From contig NC_092680.1 of NCBI RefSeq assembly GCF_964355755.1, positions 15,973,001 through 16,037,000 on the forward strand: a DNA stretch of 64,000 nucleotides, given 5' to 3'. The DNA comes from Antedon mediterranea. Its lineage: Eukaryota; Echinodermata; Crinoidea; Comatulida; Antedonidae. The position numbers and the translations under genes were made by a program. The first letter of the stretch is position 1. Each line of letters opens with the position of its first letter. Below are positions 44,994-55,894 of this stretch, piece after piece. The notes under the pieces were generated by a model, which worked only from the letters and a program-made list of their open reading frames with translations, was not told where the DNA came from and searched no databases.

Positions 44994-47900
44994 TAAATTA
45001 ATATGAATTGGATGGTGAAAATAGTTCACAAGTTTAAATAGTTAATGTTTTTATTATATATATATAATCATTTTAAAAGAGCAGTCAATCTTTCATCGAA
45101 TAAAATATTCTCTATTGCCAATTAGTTATTCTTTGTCTTAAATAACACACCTTAAAATAAACTGTTATTGTATTTTTCCATCGTAAATCATTGAAGATTA
45201 TAAACGGATCCCAAAGGAAATAAGCTATTTTGGGCTATCCTGGAAATTTTTATAAATTTATTTTATTTGTAATGTCAGTAATGTATATGTTATCACTTTG
45301 TATGTATTTTATATACTGATTTTCGTAATAAATTCAAATCAAATCAAAGCCCAGTATTTATCACTTGCCCGTAAGGTAGAACATACCGAACGACACGTGA
45401 TGTGTAATTCAACTTTCAAGAATACAATCAAGTGTGTTAGGAGTTTCGTCTATCAGAAACAATAACGTCATTTTTCTATTACAGTATGCTATCTTTTATT
45501 ACGAAAGCATGGATTTCTGCACCGGATGGAAGGTAAAGTATACTGTATCCATCCAATGATTTACAATAGTAAGAGTCTTGATAAACTAAAACGATATTGT
45601 ATATATATAAATTTACGTAAGGGCAACATTCGGTAAATCGCGCGTTACTTCTAGAATGTTTACTCGATAGTATATAAAGTTGGTTCGTACTTTCGGTATT
45701 GATATTTTAACCACCTGATGTAAGCCTGTTCACTAATTAAATTGAGTTAGATAATTAGTTATTGACGATCAAAACGAATTTAGGTTTAACGATTTACCAC
45801 AAATATCCGATCGTGGTATTCACTGTCTAATGGATGTCCATCTTGAAAAATACCCGCACACAATAATACGAGGATGCTTCGCATTTACCTATCTGCTCCT
45901 ACGATAATGGAAAACCGGTTGAACAGCTAGAGTACAGAATCATACTATTGAAGACAGGCCAATTTTCTTTAAAAAAAATTATATTTTGATAGATTTAATA
46001 AACGTTAATACAAATGTATTGATTTGCGATGAATGGAACATTCTAATCTGTATTTGAAGCTTCAAATTCCTCGGTAAATAGACGGCGCATTATTTCGACA
46101 AATGCTTAGATTAGAAATAGTGTCGGGTGTTGTATACAGAAAAGTAAACTTACTCAACAGTTCTATTGTATTCGAGAACCATCTGTGGGCACCCATAGAC
46201 GGTACGCGAACGAACCATCTAGTTGTTATAATTATGAATAACTAAAGGGAACTGTTTAAGTTACGAATTTCCTCCGGAAACTTTTTATTGTTTTGTATTA
46301 TTAGCACTATTGTTTGGTTACACTTACACTAAAAACTAATAAATAGAAGTTAGGTCCAAGTTCAACAAGGCCAACAGCCATAAGTCGCGTGCTAAAACGC
46401 ATAGTGATACCGGACCGACAGACAGACCGACAGACCGACCAACATAGTGAACTATAGAGTCGCGTCTAAGTTAAAAAATCAGTCTAAATGACGTTTAATT
46501 TGTTTTTAAAAATGTGTAAACTTGAGCTCACTATTGATTTACAAAAATACTTTAGTTGTCTAAAATACGTTATCTTGATTGTGCTATTAGTTTCAACAAA
46601 GTACATTAATTTGAAGGCGCTAATCATTTAACAAAATTCGAAAGTTTACCAAAGTACGTCAACTTGAGGGCGCTAAACAAGTTTTAAAAACCGGATTCTT
46701 TCCAAAACTTGAAGGCGCTAAACTTAGTAATAGCCAGAGTTGAGGCATTGGTTAAATTCCAGTTGAGACCCTTTTTATGATGATTTAATTTTATATTTTT
46801 TTTATATTATATATTTTTGTTTAACATTTGAGTCCTGATAATCATGTGTAGCCTTTAGGATTGTGCCATTGAACTTTGACCCTACCCCTATATATCAATA
46901 TCAATCCAGCGAGATTTTAGAGATTATTAAGACTAAGTTTGGTGAGATTTGGATTTGGCTTCATAGGCTGTTTACAAAGAAGCATAACACACACACACCA
47001 CACATGAACGAAAACATTATGATGTACTCTTAATCGTAGGTAATAACACAGTTCAATCGGAATCTATAGTGTAGGTTCAAATGATGACGTATTGACAGGA
47101 AAAAACATGATTGCAGTAATATAAACACCTTTCTTTATTCATATATTGTGGGTAATGCTTTACTCAATGCTTAGCTATTATATTACTCATTTTCATTCTG
47201 TCTTACTCATAACCACACATGAACAATTCCCGGTATTATTGGGATCGACCGATCTCAGATACGGAACTATGAAAATGGCTCTCAAACATAGTATGGAAAA
47301 GTAGCCTGTTATGATCAGGGAATTGTGAGATTATTGTAATCTCACTAATTGGCTGGTATTAAAAAATCGTGTCTGGTAAATAAATCCCCTATCGATTATT
47401 AAATCAATATACCTATAAATTCTTTAGATACAAGGTTAAATTTAGGCCTATTTCATCTCTACTACAGGTATGAACAATCTAAGTATAACACTTGATTGAC
47501 TTGGTAAATACATTGATCGTTTAACATTATAATCAGAATTGTAATCTTAGATGAACTAAATTATAAACAAAAATAAGAATATGTGTACCTTATCAGTACT
47601 GTATCTCTACATACTATACTATTTGTCCAGTATATCACAGGAACAATATGGTAATACAGCATCTAATTTGTACCACATGTGATGCCTGTATCATGTAAGG
47701 TTAGGTTAAGGGTATGATACTAGTAGGAGATAATACTAATACTGTTGCATATTTAAAGTTTTTACTCTGTAACAGAAAACAAAACAAAAAATCATGATAT
47801 TGAAAACTGGGGTAATCTTATCTATTTAATTGTGTATGTATGCCGAAAGGTTGAAAGGGACCATTTGTCTATAGATATATAGAAAAAATAAAGGTGATTT

Positions 47901-48086
47901 TTTAAATCCTGGTAAATCCTGGTAAATGAGGCGTCATCGAAGGCACTGCAATAACAAATTAGTCTGTTTTACATTCCACAAGTATAAGTTGAAGCACCGG
48001 AGTTTACAGCATATTCGAGGTTCGTAATATCCTGTCCGAAGAAGAGACCTATTGTGATGTTTTATACATGTGTGGTCACACGATGG
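44994..48086. other. Intergenic between I and J
   Basis: No gene seen. Around 46340-46450 lies a dispersed repeat with GACAGACCGACC units, inverted relative to 8527-8552. 46600-46740 has three loose copies of 'ACTTGA(A/G)GGCGCTAA'. 47145-47310 is a third, partial copy of the 0.7-kb repeat. From 47940 on the sequence is paralogous to the gene I promoter region. Confidence 0.5.
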
Positions 48087-48094
48087 TATAAAAT
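48087..48094 (+). promoter_or_regulatory. TATA box of gene J
   Basis: TATAAAAT about 100 nt above the ATG. The aligned position above gene I reads 'GGTATAAG' and above gene K 'GGTATTAA', so the element is conserved in place but weaker in those copies. Confidence 0.55.
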
Positions 48095-48189
48095 GGGAAG
48101 TCTAATAATCTAATGCACAAACTGTCAACTTACATCACAAGTACATGTTAAAAGACAATTTACAAGGGCAGGATTAAGAAATTTAAAAC

Positions 48190-49596
48190 ATGATGGTGAA
48201 TAGTTTACGCGCTGTAATGACGACGATCATTGTTTGGAGTATGAATTCACATATGTTAGCTGCACAAATGGGCTTACGAACCACCAGCATTGGAAGTACC
48301 GAAGTTATACGGTGTTTTCCAGATAAAAAGGGAGTTGATGTTGCTTGGATTCATGAAGGAGAGATAGTTAGCATTAATGGACTCATTTATACAATAAATC
48401 TAGACCATCGTGCGAGATATTCTATGATAGGCGATCATCAAAATGGACATTATAACCTGCAGATAAAAAACATAAAAGCTGAAGATACGGGAAAGTGGGA
48501 TTGTATGTTCGGACCACCGGGTAACGTTGAAACTATTAAAAGGACAGTGATGATTGTGATTCCGCCTGATGACGGTTACCCAAGTTGCGTGTTATCATCA
48601 CCAACTGTTATTCGTACCGGTGATCCGTATGAACTAGTATGTGACTCAAGTGGAGGTTTTCCTGCTCCTACCCTCGTATGGTTAAGGGATGGGGTGGAAT
48701 TGTTACAAACAGATACCGATGACTCGCTTGTTTTAGAAAGGATTGCTGACCAGACGGATAACAATGCACAATACACGTGCGAAGTAAGAAGTCTAGCGTG
48801 GCCAACTGCTGCACGCACATGCACACAGAATGTTATGGTTATCCCAACAGACAAACCACCCGCGCCACTGACCACAAGCTTAACGACAAGTGAGCGCATA
48901 ATTACTACAGAAAAACATACAACGCAACAGCCTTCAGAAAAACGCACTATGCAACATCATTCCGAAAAACACACTACGCAAAATCCTAAAAACCCCACAA
49001 CCGTAATAAACAAATTTACGAATGCACTAAATCCAGACGCTACACAACACGACGGTAGGTCAACTGATCCAAATAGTGATCACATCTCAGAACGACCGCA
49101 TGTAACAAACGCACAAGAAAATACAAACCAAACAGAAAACCTAAACCCGGAAGCCACGCAATCTCCCCCTATGTTTGACGCATTGACAATCTTTGGACTA
49201 TTGTGCGGTTTCTTTCTTGTGATTTTAATTTTGATGGCTGTTTCATGGACCAAGGGTCGCAAAAAGACATTTACAGGCACGCCTGAAACAGAAAAGATGC
49301 GTGGATCGACAGAGTCAATAGTAGAATCAGAAAACAAATATTATTCTCGCCCGTATTCAACTACAACACTTAACAGCACAGCAACTACTGAGACCATTTA
49401 CCACGTTCCACGGGTGCCGAGTGTGCCGAGTTTGTACTGCGTATCGTTAATAGATAGACATTCAGGTGAAATAGTGTCCACAAATGTAGAAATGTTTGAT
49501 GATCAAGACAAGATTTATCAACATGACGAATCGCTATCACACTCTACAGATATAGGCCGGCCTATATATGCGAAAGTTAAGAAAAATAAGTATTGA
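48190..49596 (+). CDS. Receptor J: two-Ig-domain membrane protein with YxxP tail
   Basis: 468 aa from the ATG at 48190 (a second ATG follows at once), with a signal peptide at about 1-24. Domain 1 is V-like (C42, W53, C105, 'AEDTGKWDC'). Domain 2 has C133, C151 (W164), C197 and C211. The stalk contains three tandem 10-residue units, 'EKHTTQQPS', 'EKRTMQHHS' and 'EKHTTQNPK', rich in Thr and probably O-glycosylated. The module 'FDALTIFGLLCGFFLVI' and a helix lie at about 332-353. The tail has IYHVP (Y403, YxxP), 'SLIDRHSGEIVS' and a final 'PIYAKVKKN' (Y460) that matches PSYARVKKN in D. AATAAA lies 52 nt past the stop. It is the complete member closest to the broken gene K. Probable signalling receptor (inference). 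Confidence 0.88.
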   Translation: MMVNSLRAVMTTIIVWSMNSHMLAAQMGLRTTSIGSTEVIRCFPDKKGVDVAWIHEGEIVSINGLIYTINLDHRARYSMIGDHQNGHYNLQIKNIKAEDTGKWDCMFGPPGNVETIKRTVMIVIPPDDGYPSCVLSSPTVIRTGDPYELVCDSSGGFPAPTLVWLRDGVELLQTDTDDSLVLERIADQTDNNAQYTCEVRSLAWPTAARTCTQNVMVIPTDKPPAPLTTSLTTSERIITTEKHTTQQPSEKRTMQHHSEKHTTQNPKNPTTVINKFTNALNPDATQHDGRSTDPNSDHISERPHVTNAQENTNQTENLNPEATQSPPMFDALTIFGLLCGFFLVILILMAVSWTKGRKKTFTGTPETEKMRGSTESIVESENKYYSRPYSTTTLNSTATTETIYHVPRVPSVPSLYCVSLIDRHSGEIVSTNVEMFDDQDKIYQHDESLSHSTDIGRPIYAKVKKNKY

Positions 49597-49647
49597 TATA
49601 ACTATACAATGCCTATCTTTTTTGGTTGTAAACATCGTAAATGATCG

Positions 49648-49653
49648 AATAAA
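49648..49653 (+). terminator. Poly(A) signal of gene J
   Basis: AATAAA 52 nt past the stop codon of gene J. Confidence 0.6.
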
Positions 49654-50029
49654 CACATCAGAATCACTGTATTGAATATTGTGTACATTGGTACTGTTTA
49701 AAGACATGACCATACAAGAAAGTAAGTATATTATATAAACTTTGTTACATGAAACGCATTGCTTGTAAGTTTACCTTCTACAAGTTAAATATTATATTTT
49801 GAACAATGCTAACTAGAATTGCCTGAAAAATAGTTGGAATGCTATAGGTGGCGCTTTCCACAGCAACACATGATACGTCAATGTGACATGAATGTTTAGC
49901 ATGTACCACAGTGTTATCTAATAAGTAATATATGCTACAGATTTTCCAACATATTTTCTATATAATAGTAAAAAACAACTAATATTATCGAGTGAATATA
50001 TTACGGTAGCTTTCAGTTGACTTGATAGG
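49654..50029. other. 3' flank of gene J
   Basis: AT-rich spacer before the local repeat. No gene seen. Confidence 0.4.
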
Positions 50030-51290
50030 TGGATGTATATATTTATTCTACGTGTTTGTAAAAAATTGTTATAAATATTAATGAAAAATGGTACAGTAAA
50101 TGTAAATAGTATTGATAAGTATTAATGATGTATAACCTATCATATTTAAAGTTAAAATAATAATTATATATATATATAATTATATATAAACAAATCAGGC
50201 AAAGAACATTAATTCTAAACATATATATACAATTTTGAATGCTTGTAAATTCTCTGTTAAACTGTATTATAATGACCTTATTTTATGATTTTAATTAAGT
50301 AAAATAAATACATTTATTTCTTCTACGTGTTTGTAAAAAAATTTTAAAAATATTAATGAAATGGTATAGTAAATGTAAATAGTATTGATAAGTATATGTA
50401 AGTAGATGTATTGTCCCTTTGTCAAATTCCAAAAAAATAAAAATTAAAAGATTTCGAAAAAAAGTGGGTAATTTTGAACTATCATAATAGTTATTAATTT
50501 TCACAAAAAATTTGTCGAAAAAAAAATAATTTAACTGAAATACAGACGTTTTTTGGTTCAAAAAATAACTTTGACTTCCAGTCAAAGTTTTCGATCAAAA
50601 CATATCTCATAATGCAATGCGCTTGTTTGGCTACTGTGTATGCATAATCATAAAACTTCCTCGCGATCTGTGTGAAAACACCTTCTTAATCGTGACAAGT
50701 TGTAAACAATCCTAATTAGCATCATGCATAATGCATACTCATGGTTTGAAATCTTTGTTTACTTTCGCTCCCGACTATTTTCCAGACGAAATGTAATAAA
50801 ATTAATTTAGCTGTTAATTACGTAAAATTGTTGTATTTGGCTTGAATTTTCGACTTAAAGTGAATAACTTTAATATTACTTTGATATGGCCAATTAAAAT
50901 TTAGTATATTTTGACCTTCATTTTTGTGTGTTTCAAGGGACAATACATCTTTAATGATGTCTAACTTATATGATATTTAACGTTAAAAAAATATTAATAA
51001 TGTTGAATGCTTATGAATTATCTGTTAAAATTTATTATATGAACTTATTTTATGATTGAAATTAAATGAAATAAATACATTTATTTCTTCTACGTGTTTG
51101 TAAAAATTTGTTAAAAAAGATTAATGAAATGGTATAGTAAATGTAAATAATATTGATAAGTGTTGATGATTTCTAACTTATATCATATTTAACGTTAAAA
51201 TAATAGTATTTTGATTGCTAATAAATTCTCTGTTAAACTTTATTATATGACCTTATTTTATGATTGCAATAAAGTAAAATAAAAAATGGG
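50030..51290. repeat. Local repeat, three to four diverged copies of about 0.2 kb
   Basis: The units share 'TTCTACGTGTTTGTAAAA', 'TAGTAAATGTAAATA.TAT', 'TTCTCTGTTAAACT.TATTA' and 'GACCTTATTTTATGATT'. Copies start near 50035, 50230, 51000 and 51205 (the last truncated). One is split by the 547-bp TIR element at 50404-50950. Another holds a truncated arm of the 5.8-kb foldback family at 50187-50220. Confidence 0.75.
50404..50950. mobile_element. 547-bp element with 16-bp perfect TIRs
   Basis: AGATGTATTGTCCCTT at 50404-50419 and its exact reverse complement at 50935-50950. The inside is AT-rich with 'GACTTCCAGTCAAAG' near its middle and no protein. It interrupts one unit of the local repeat, which shows that it is an insertion. 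A non-autonomous DNA transposon of unknown family. Confidence 0.75.
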
Positions 51291-51554
51291 TTGATTGTAT
51301 CAATATACTTGTACATGTATCAATAACTATGTCAACAAAAGCTATGGCAACGGTAGAATAGATTACAACTATCTCGCCTTCGATGGGATTGTCCCGCTTT
51401 CTGATGTTATGTCCCGCCCGACTTAAGTACTAAAAAAAAACATAATGTTTAATCATACATTTATTGATTAATCTTTAAAATGTCTATACCGAACTAAACT
51501 GACAATCATCTAAACTTGTTGTGTATTTGCAGTATCTTCAGCTACGCCATACAT
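51291..51554. other. Spacer before the minisatellite
   Basis: No gene seen. Confidence 0.4.
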
Positions 51555-54151
51555 TACAATGAATGAGATCAACGCAATAGAGGAGAGGGATTGGCGAGTC
51601 AAATACAATGAATGAGATCACCACAATAGATGAGAGGGATTGGCGAATCAAATACAATGAATGAGATCACCGCAATAGAGGAGAGGGATTGGCGAGTCAA
51701 ATACAATGAATGAGATCACCGCAATAGAGGAGAGGGATTGGCGAGTCAAATACAATGAATGAGATCACCGCAATAGAGGAGAGGGATTGGCGAGTCAAAT
51801 ACAATGAATGAGATCACCGCAATAGAGGAGAGGGATTGGCGAGTCAAATACAATGAATGAGATCACCGCAATAGAGGAGAGGGATTGGCGAGTCAAATAC
51901 AATGAATGAGATCACCGCAATAGAGGAGAGGGATTGGCGAGTCAAATACAATGAATGAGATCACCGCAATAGAGGAGAGGGATTGGCGAGTCAAATACAA
52001 TGAATGAGATCACCGCAATAGAGGAGAGGGATTGGCGAGTCAAATACAATGAATGAGATCACCGCAATAGAGGAGAGGGATTGGCGAGTCAAATACAATG
52101 AATGAGATCACCGCAATAGAGGAGAGGGATTGGCGAGTCAAATACAATGAATGAGATCACCGCAATAGAGGAGAGGGATTGGCGAGTCAAATACAATGAA
52201 TGAGATCACCGCAATAGAGGAGAGGGATTGGCGAGTCAAATACAATGAATGAGATCACCGCAATAGAGGAGAGGGATTGGCGAGTCAAATACAATGAATG
52301 AGATCACCACAATAGAGGAGATGGATTGGCGAGTCAAATACAATGAATGAGATCACCGCAATAGAGGAGAGGGATTGGCGAGTCAAATACAATGAATGAG
52401 ATCACCGCAATAGAGGAGAGGGATTGGCGAGTCAAATACAATGAATGAGATCACCGCAATAGAGGAGAGGGATTGGCGAGTCAAATACAATGAATGAGAT
52501 CACCGCAATAGAGGAGAGGGATTGGCGAGTCAAATACAATGAATGAGATCACCGCAATAGAGGAGAGGGATTGGCGAGTCAAATACAATGAATGAGATCA
52601 CCGCAATAGATGAGAGGGATTGGCGAATCAAATAGAATGAATGAGATCCCCGCAATAGAGGAGAGGGATTGGCGAGTCAAATACAATGAATGAGATCACC
52701 GCAATAGAGGAGAGGGATTGGCGAGTCAAATACAATGAATGAGATCACCGCAATAGAGGAGAGGGATTGGCGAGTCAAATACAATGAATGAGATCACCGC
52801 AATAGAGGAGAGGGATTGGCGAGTCAAATACAATGAATGAGATCACCGCAATAGAGGAAAGGGATTGGCGAGTCAAATACAATGAATGAGATCACCGCAA
52901 TAGAGGAGAGGGATTGGCGAGTCAAATACAATGAATGAGATCACCGCAATAGAGGAGAGGGATTGGCGAGTCAAATACAATGAATGAGATCACCGCAATA
53001 GATGAGAGGGATTGGCGAATCAAATAGAATGAATGAGATCCCCGCAATAGAGGAGAGGGATTGGCGAGTCAAATACAATGAATGAGATCACCGCAATAGA
53101 TGAGAGGGATTGGCGAATCAAATAGAATGAATGAGATCCCCGCAATAGAGGAGAGGGATTGGCGAGTCAAATACAATGAATGAGATCACCGCAATAGAGG
53201 AGAGGGATTGGCGAGTCAAATACAATGAATGAGATCACCGCAATAGAGGAGAGGGATTGGCGAATCAAATACAATGAATGAGATCACCGCAATAGAGGAG
53301 AGGGATTGGCGAGTCAAATACAATGAATGAGATCACCACAATAGAGGAGAGGGATTGGCGAGTCAAATACAATGAATGAGATCACCGCAATAGAGGAGAG
53401 GGATTGGCGAGTCAAATACAATGAATGAGATCACCGCAATAGAGGAGAGGGATTGGCGAGTCAAATACAATGAATGAGATCACCGCAATAGAGGAAAGGG
53501 ATTGGCGAGTCAAATACAATGAATGAGATCACCGCAATAGAGGAGAGGGATTGGCGAGTCAAATACAATGAATGAGATCACCGCAATAGAGGAGAGGGAT
53601 TGGCGAGTCAAATACAATGAATGAGATCACCGCAATAGAGGAGAGGGATTGGCGAGTCAAATACAATGAATGAGATCACCGCAATAGAGGAGAGGGATTG
53701 GCGAGTCAAATACAATGAATGAGATCACCGCAATAGAGGAAAGGGATTGGCGAGTCAAATACAATGAATGAGATCACCGCAATAGAGGAGAGGGATTGGC
53801 GAGTCAAATACAATGAATGAGATCACCGCAATAGAGGAGAGGGATTGGCGAATCAAATACAATGAATGAGATCACCGCAATAGAGGAGAGGGATTGGCGA
53901 GTCAAATACAATGAATGAGATCACCACAATAGAGGAGAGGGATTGGCGAGTCAAATACAATGAATGAGATCACCGCAATAGAGGAGAGGGATTGGCGAGT
54001 CAAATACAATGAATGAGATCACCGCAATAGAGGAGAGGGATTGGCGAGTCAAATACAATGAATGAGATCACCGCAATAGAGGAAAGGGATTGGCGAGTCA
54101 AATACAATGAATGAGATCACCACAATAGAGGAGAGGGATTGGCGAATCAAA
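51555..54151. repeat. 49-bp minisatellite, 53 units
   Basis: Unit: TACAATGAATGAGATCACCG followed by CAATAGAGGAGAGGGATTGG and CGAGTCAAA. The span of 2597 bp is 53 times 49, so length is strictly kept. Rare variants mark higher-order copying: CGAATC at 53261 and 53849, CACCACAA at 53331 and 53919, and GAGGAAAGGG at 53491 and 54079 are each exactly 588 bp (12 units) apart. The unit is not a multiple of three and has no long frame. It lies between receptors J and K. Confidence 0.97.
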
Positions 54152-55093
54152 ATAGAAACATAAATATGTTGTTCAAAATTAGGACAAGAGATAGGCGGCG
54201 CTATACTGTATTTTTTTTTAAATGTCAACCAAGAGAAATCCGATTTTCCAAAATGTATTGCTTCCAAAATAGAGAAACCGGATAGGTGGTCAGGAATAGT
54301 GACAATGGTATTGTCCAAAACAGAAAACTGAAAATGGTGGTCCTGGACACTTATCTATTTCAGATATGTCAATTCGTTTTTTCATTTAAAATGAAAAAAA
54401 AAATTACATTCTATTATCAAGCTCTGTAAAATCATCTTTTTCAATTAGCACAGTATTTTATATATTACTCTATCCATACATTTCATACATTTTATTGCAT
54501 CTTGTTCAGTTCCTGATCCCGTGTTGTCCTGCTTTTTTGTTTGTTTTGTTTTTCAGTTTCGAAAGCTTATGGTGGTTTTGATTTTATATTCAATAGGGCA
54601 GCCATTTCCTGATCATCCTTCTTGTGGAAAACAGTGGCGTGTTTCTTGATAATACAGAGGACATGGGAGTGCTCCAGGTACGATGACCGGTAACGTTCTA
54701 AACTCTCCCAGTATTGAAAACCAACCAAATAAGGTGTTTCTCCGCAATCTTCCTAGAAAACTGCATGGTGCGGCGAGTAAAGTTTATTGACCTTTTAGTA
54801 GAAACGTCTTAAAAAAATAGTGACGCGTGTTTCCTGGCTAAACGCCGTAATACTGACAATACCAGCGCAGATGCTTGGTGCTTTTTATAGATAAACAACG
54901 CAAAAAAAACATTAGTTTTAGTTAGAACTTCAAATTACGGCCACGTTCTCAAAGTGGGGAGACTTTGCGCATACGCAAATGATTACATTTACGTCATTCA
55001 AATCGACGTTGTGTGGTATTAAGATAACTGAGAGACTTAGCAGTACAAAGTGATAAAATACATATTCCGTAGAGATTAATTACAAGAAGGAGT
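54152..55093. other. Intergenic and promoter region of gene K
   Basis: The first 200 bp after the array, on the minus strand, has an open frame but no recognisable protein. The last 100 bp carries the position equivalent of the gene J TATA box ('GGTATTAA'). No other gene seen. Confidence 0.45.
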
Positions 55094-55894
55094 ATGATGA
55101 ATGTGCTACGTGTTACAGTAATAATGATCGTTGTTTGGAATATGAATTCACGTATCATATCTGCACAGTTACGAACCAGCATTGGGAGTACCGAATTTAT
55201 ACATTGTTTTCTAGATATAAAGGGAGCATATGTTGTTTGGATTCATGAAGGAGAGATCGTTAGCGTTAATGGACTCATGTATACAGTAAATCCAGACCAT
55301 CGTGCGAGATATGATATTATAGGCGATCATCGAAATGGACATAATAACCTACAGATAAAAAATATAAAAGCTGAAGATACGGGAAAGTGGGATTGTATGT
55401 TCGGACCACCGGGTAACGTTGAAACTATTAAAATAACAGTGATGATTGTGATTCCACCTGACGATGGTTACCCAAGTTGCGCTGTATCACCATTAACTGT
55501 TATTCGTACCGGTGATCCGTATGAACTAGTATGTGACTCAAGTGGAGGTTTTCCTGCTCCTACCCTCGTATGGTTAAGGGATGGGGTGGAATTGTTACAA
55601 ACAGATACCGATGACTCGCTTGTTTTAGAAATGATTGCTGACCAGACGGATAACAATGCACACTACACTTGCGAAGTGAGAAGTCTAGCGTGGGAAACTG
55701 CACGCACATGCACGCAGAATGTTATGGTTATCCCAACAGACAAACCACCCGCGCCACTGACCACACGCTTAACGATAAGTGAGCGCATTATCACTCGAAA
55801 AAAACATACCACGCAACAGCCTTTAGAAAAACGCACTACGCATAATGTTAGAGTTATTCCAACAGATGGACCATCTACTCAAGTAACTAAGTAA
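55094..55894 (+). pseudogene. Receptor K: 5' part of a J-like receptor gene, cut in its stalk
   Basis: 266 codons from the ATG at 55094. Signal peptide about 1-24; V-like domain 1 with C38, W49 and C101; domain 2 with C129, C147, C193 and C206; then the start of the Thr-rich stalk, where 'NVMVIPTD' recurs as 'NVRVIPTD'. The stop arises at the junction with a LINE fragment. No membrane helix follows, so as it stands the product would be secreted. Domain 2 is nearly identical in DNA to that of J. A further piece of its stalk is found beyond the LINE at 56555-56602. The remaining 3' part (helix and tail) was not found in the window. Either a broken gene or a secreted two-domain form (inference). 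Confidence 0.85.

Noticed and set aside
51555-54151. CRISPR-like array
   Set aside because: Units are contiguous 49-bp repeats with no unique spacers, and the sequence is a eukaryotic minisatellite.
55094-55894. Gene K as a complete secreted receptor by design
   Set aside because: The stop falls at a LINE junction and matching stalk sequence resumes past the LINE, so interruption is the better explanation, though a secreted product cannot be ruled out.
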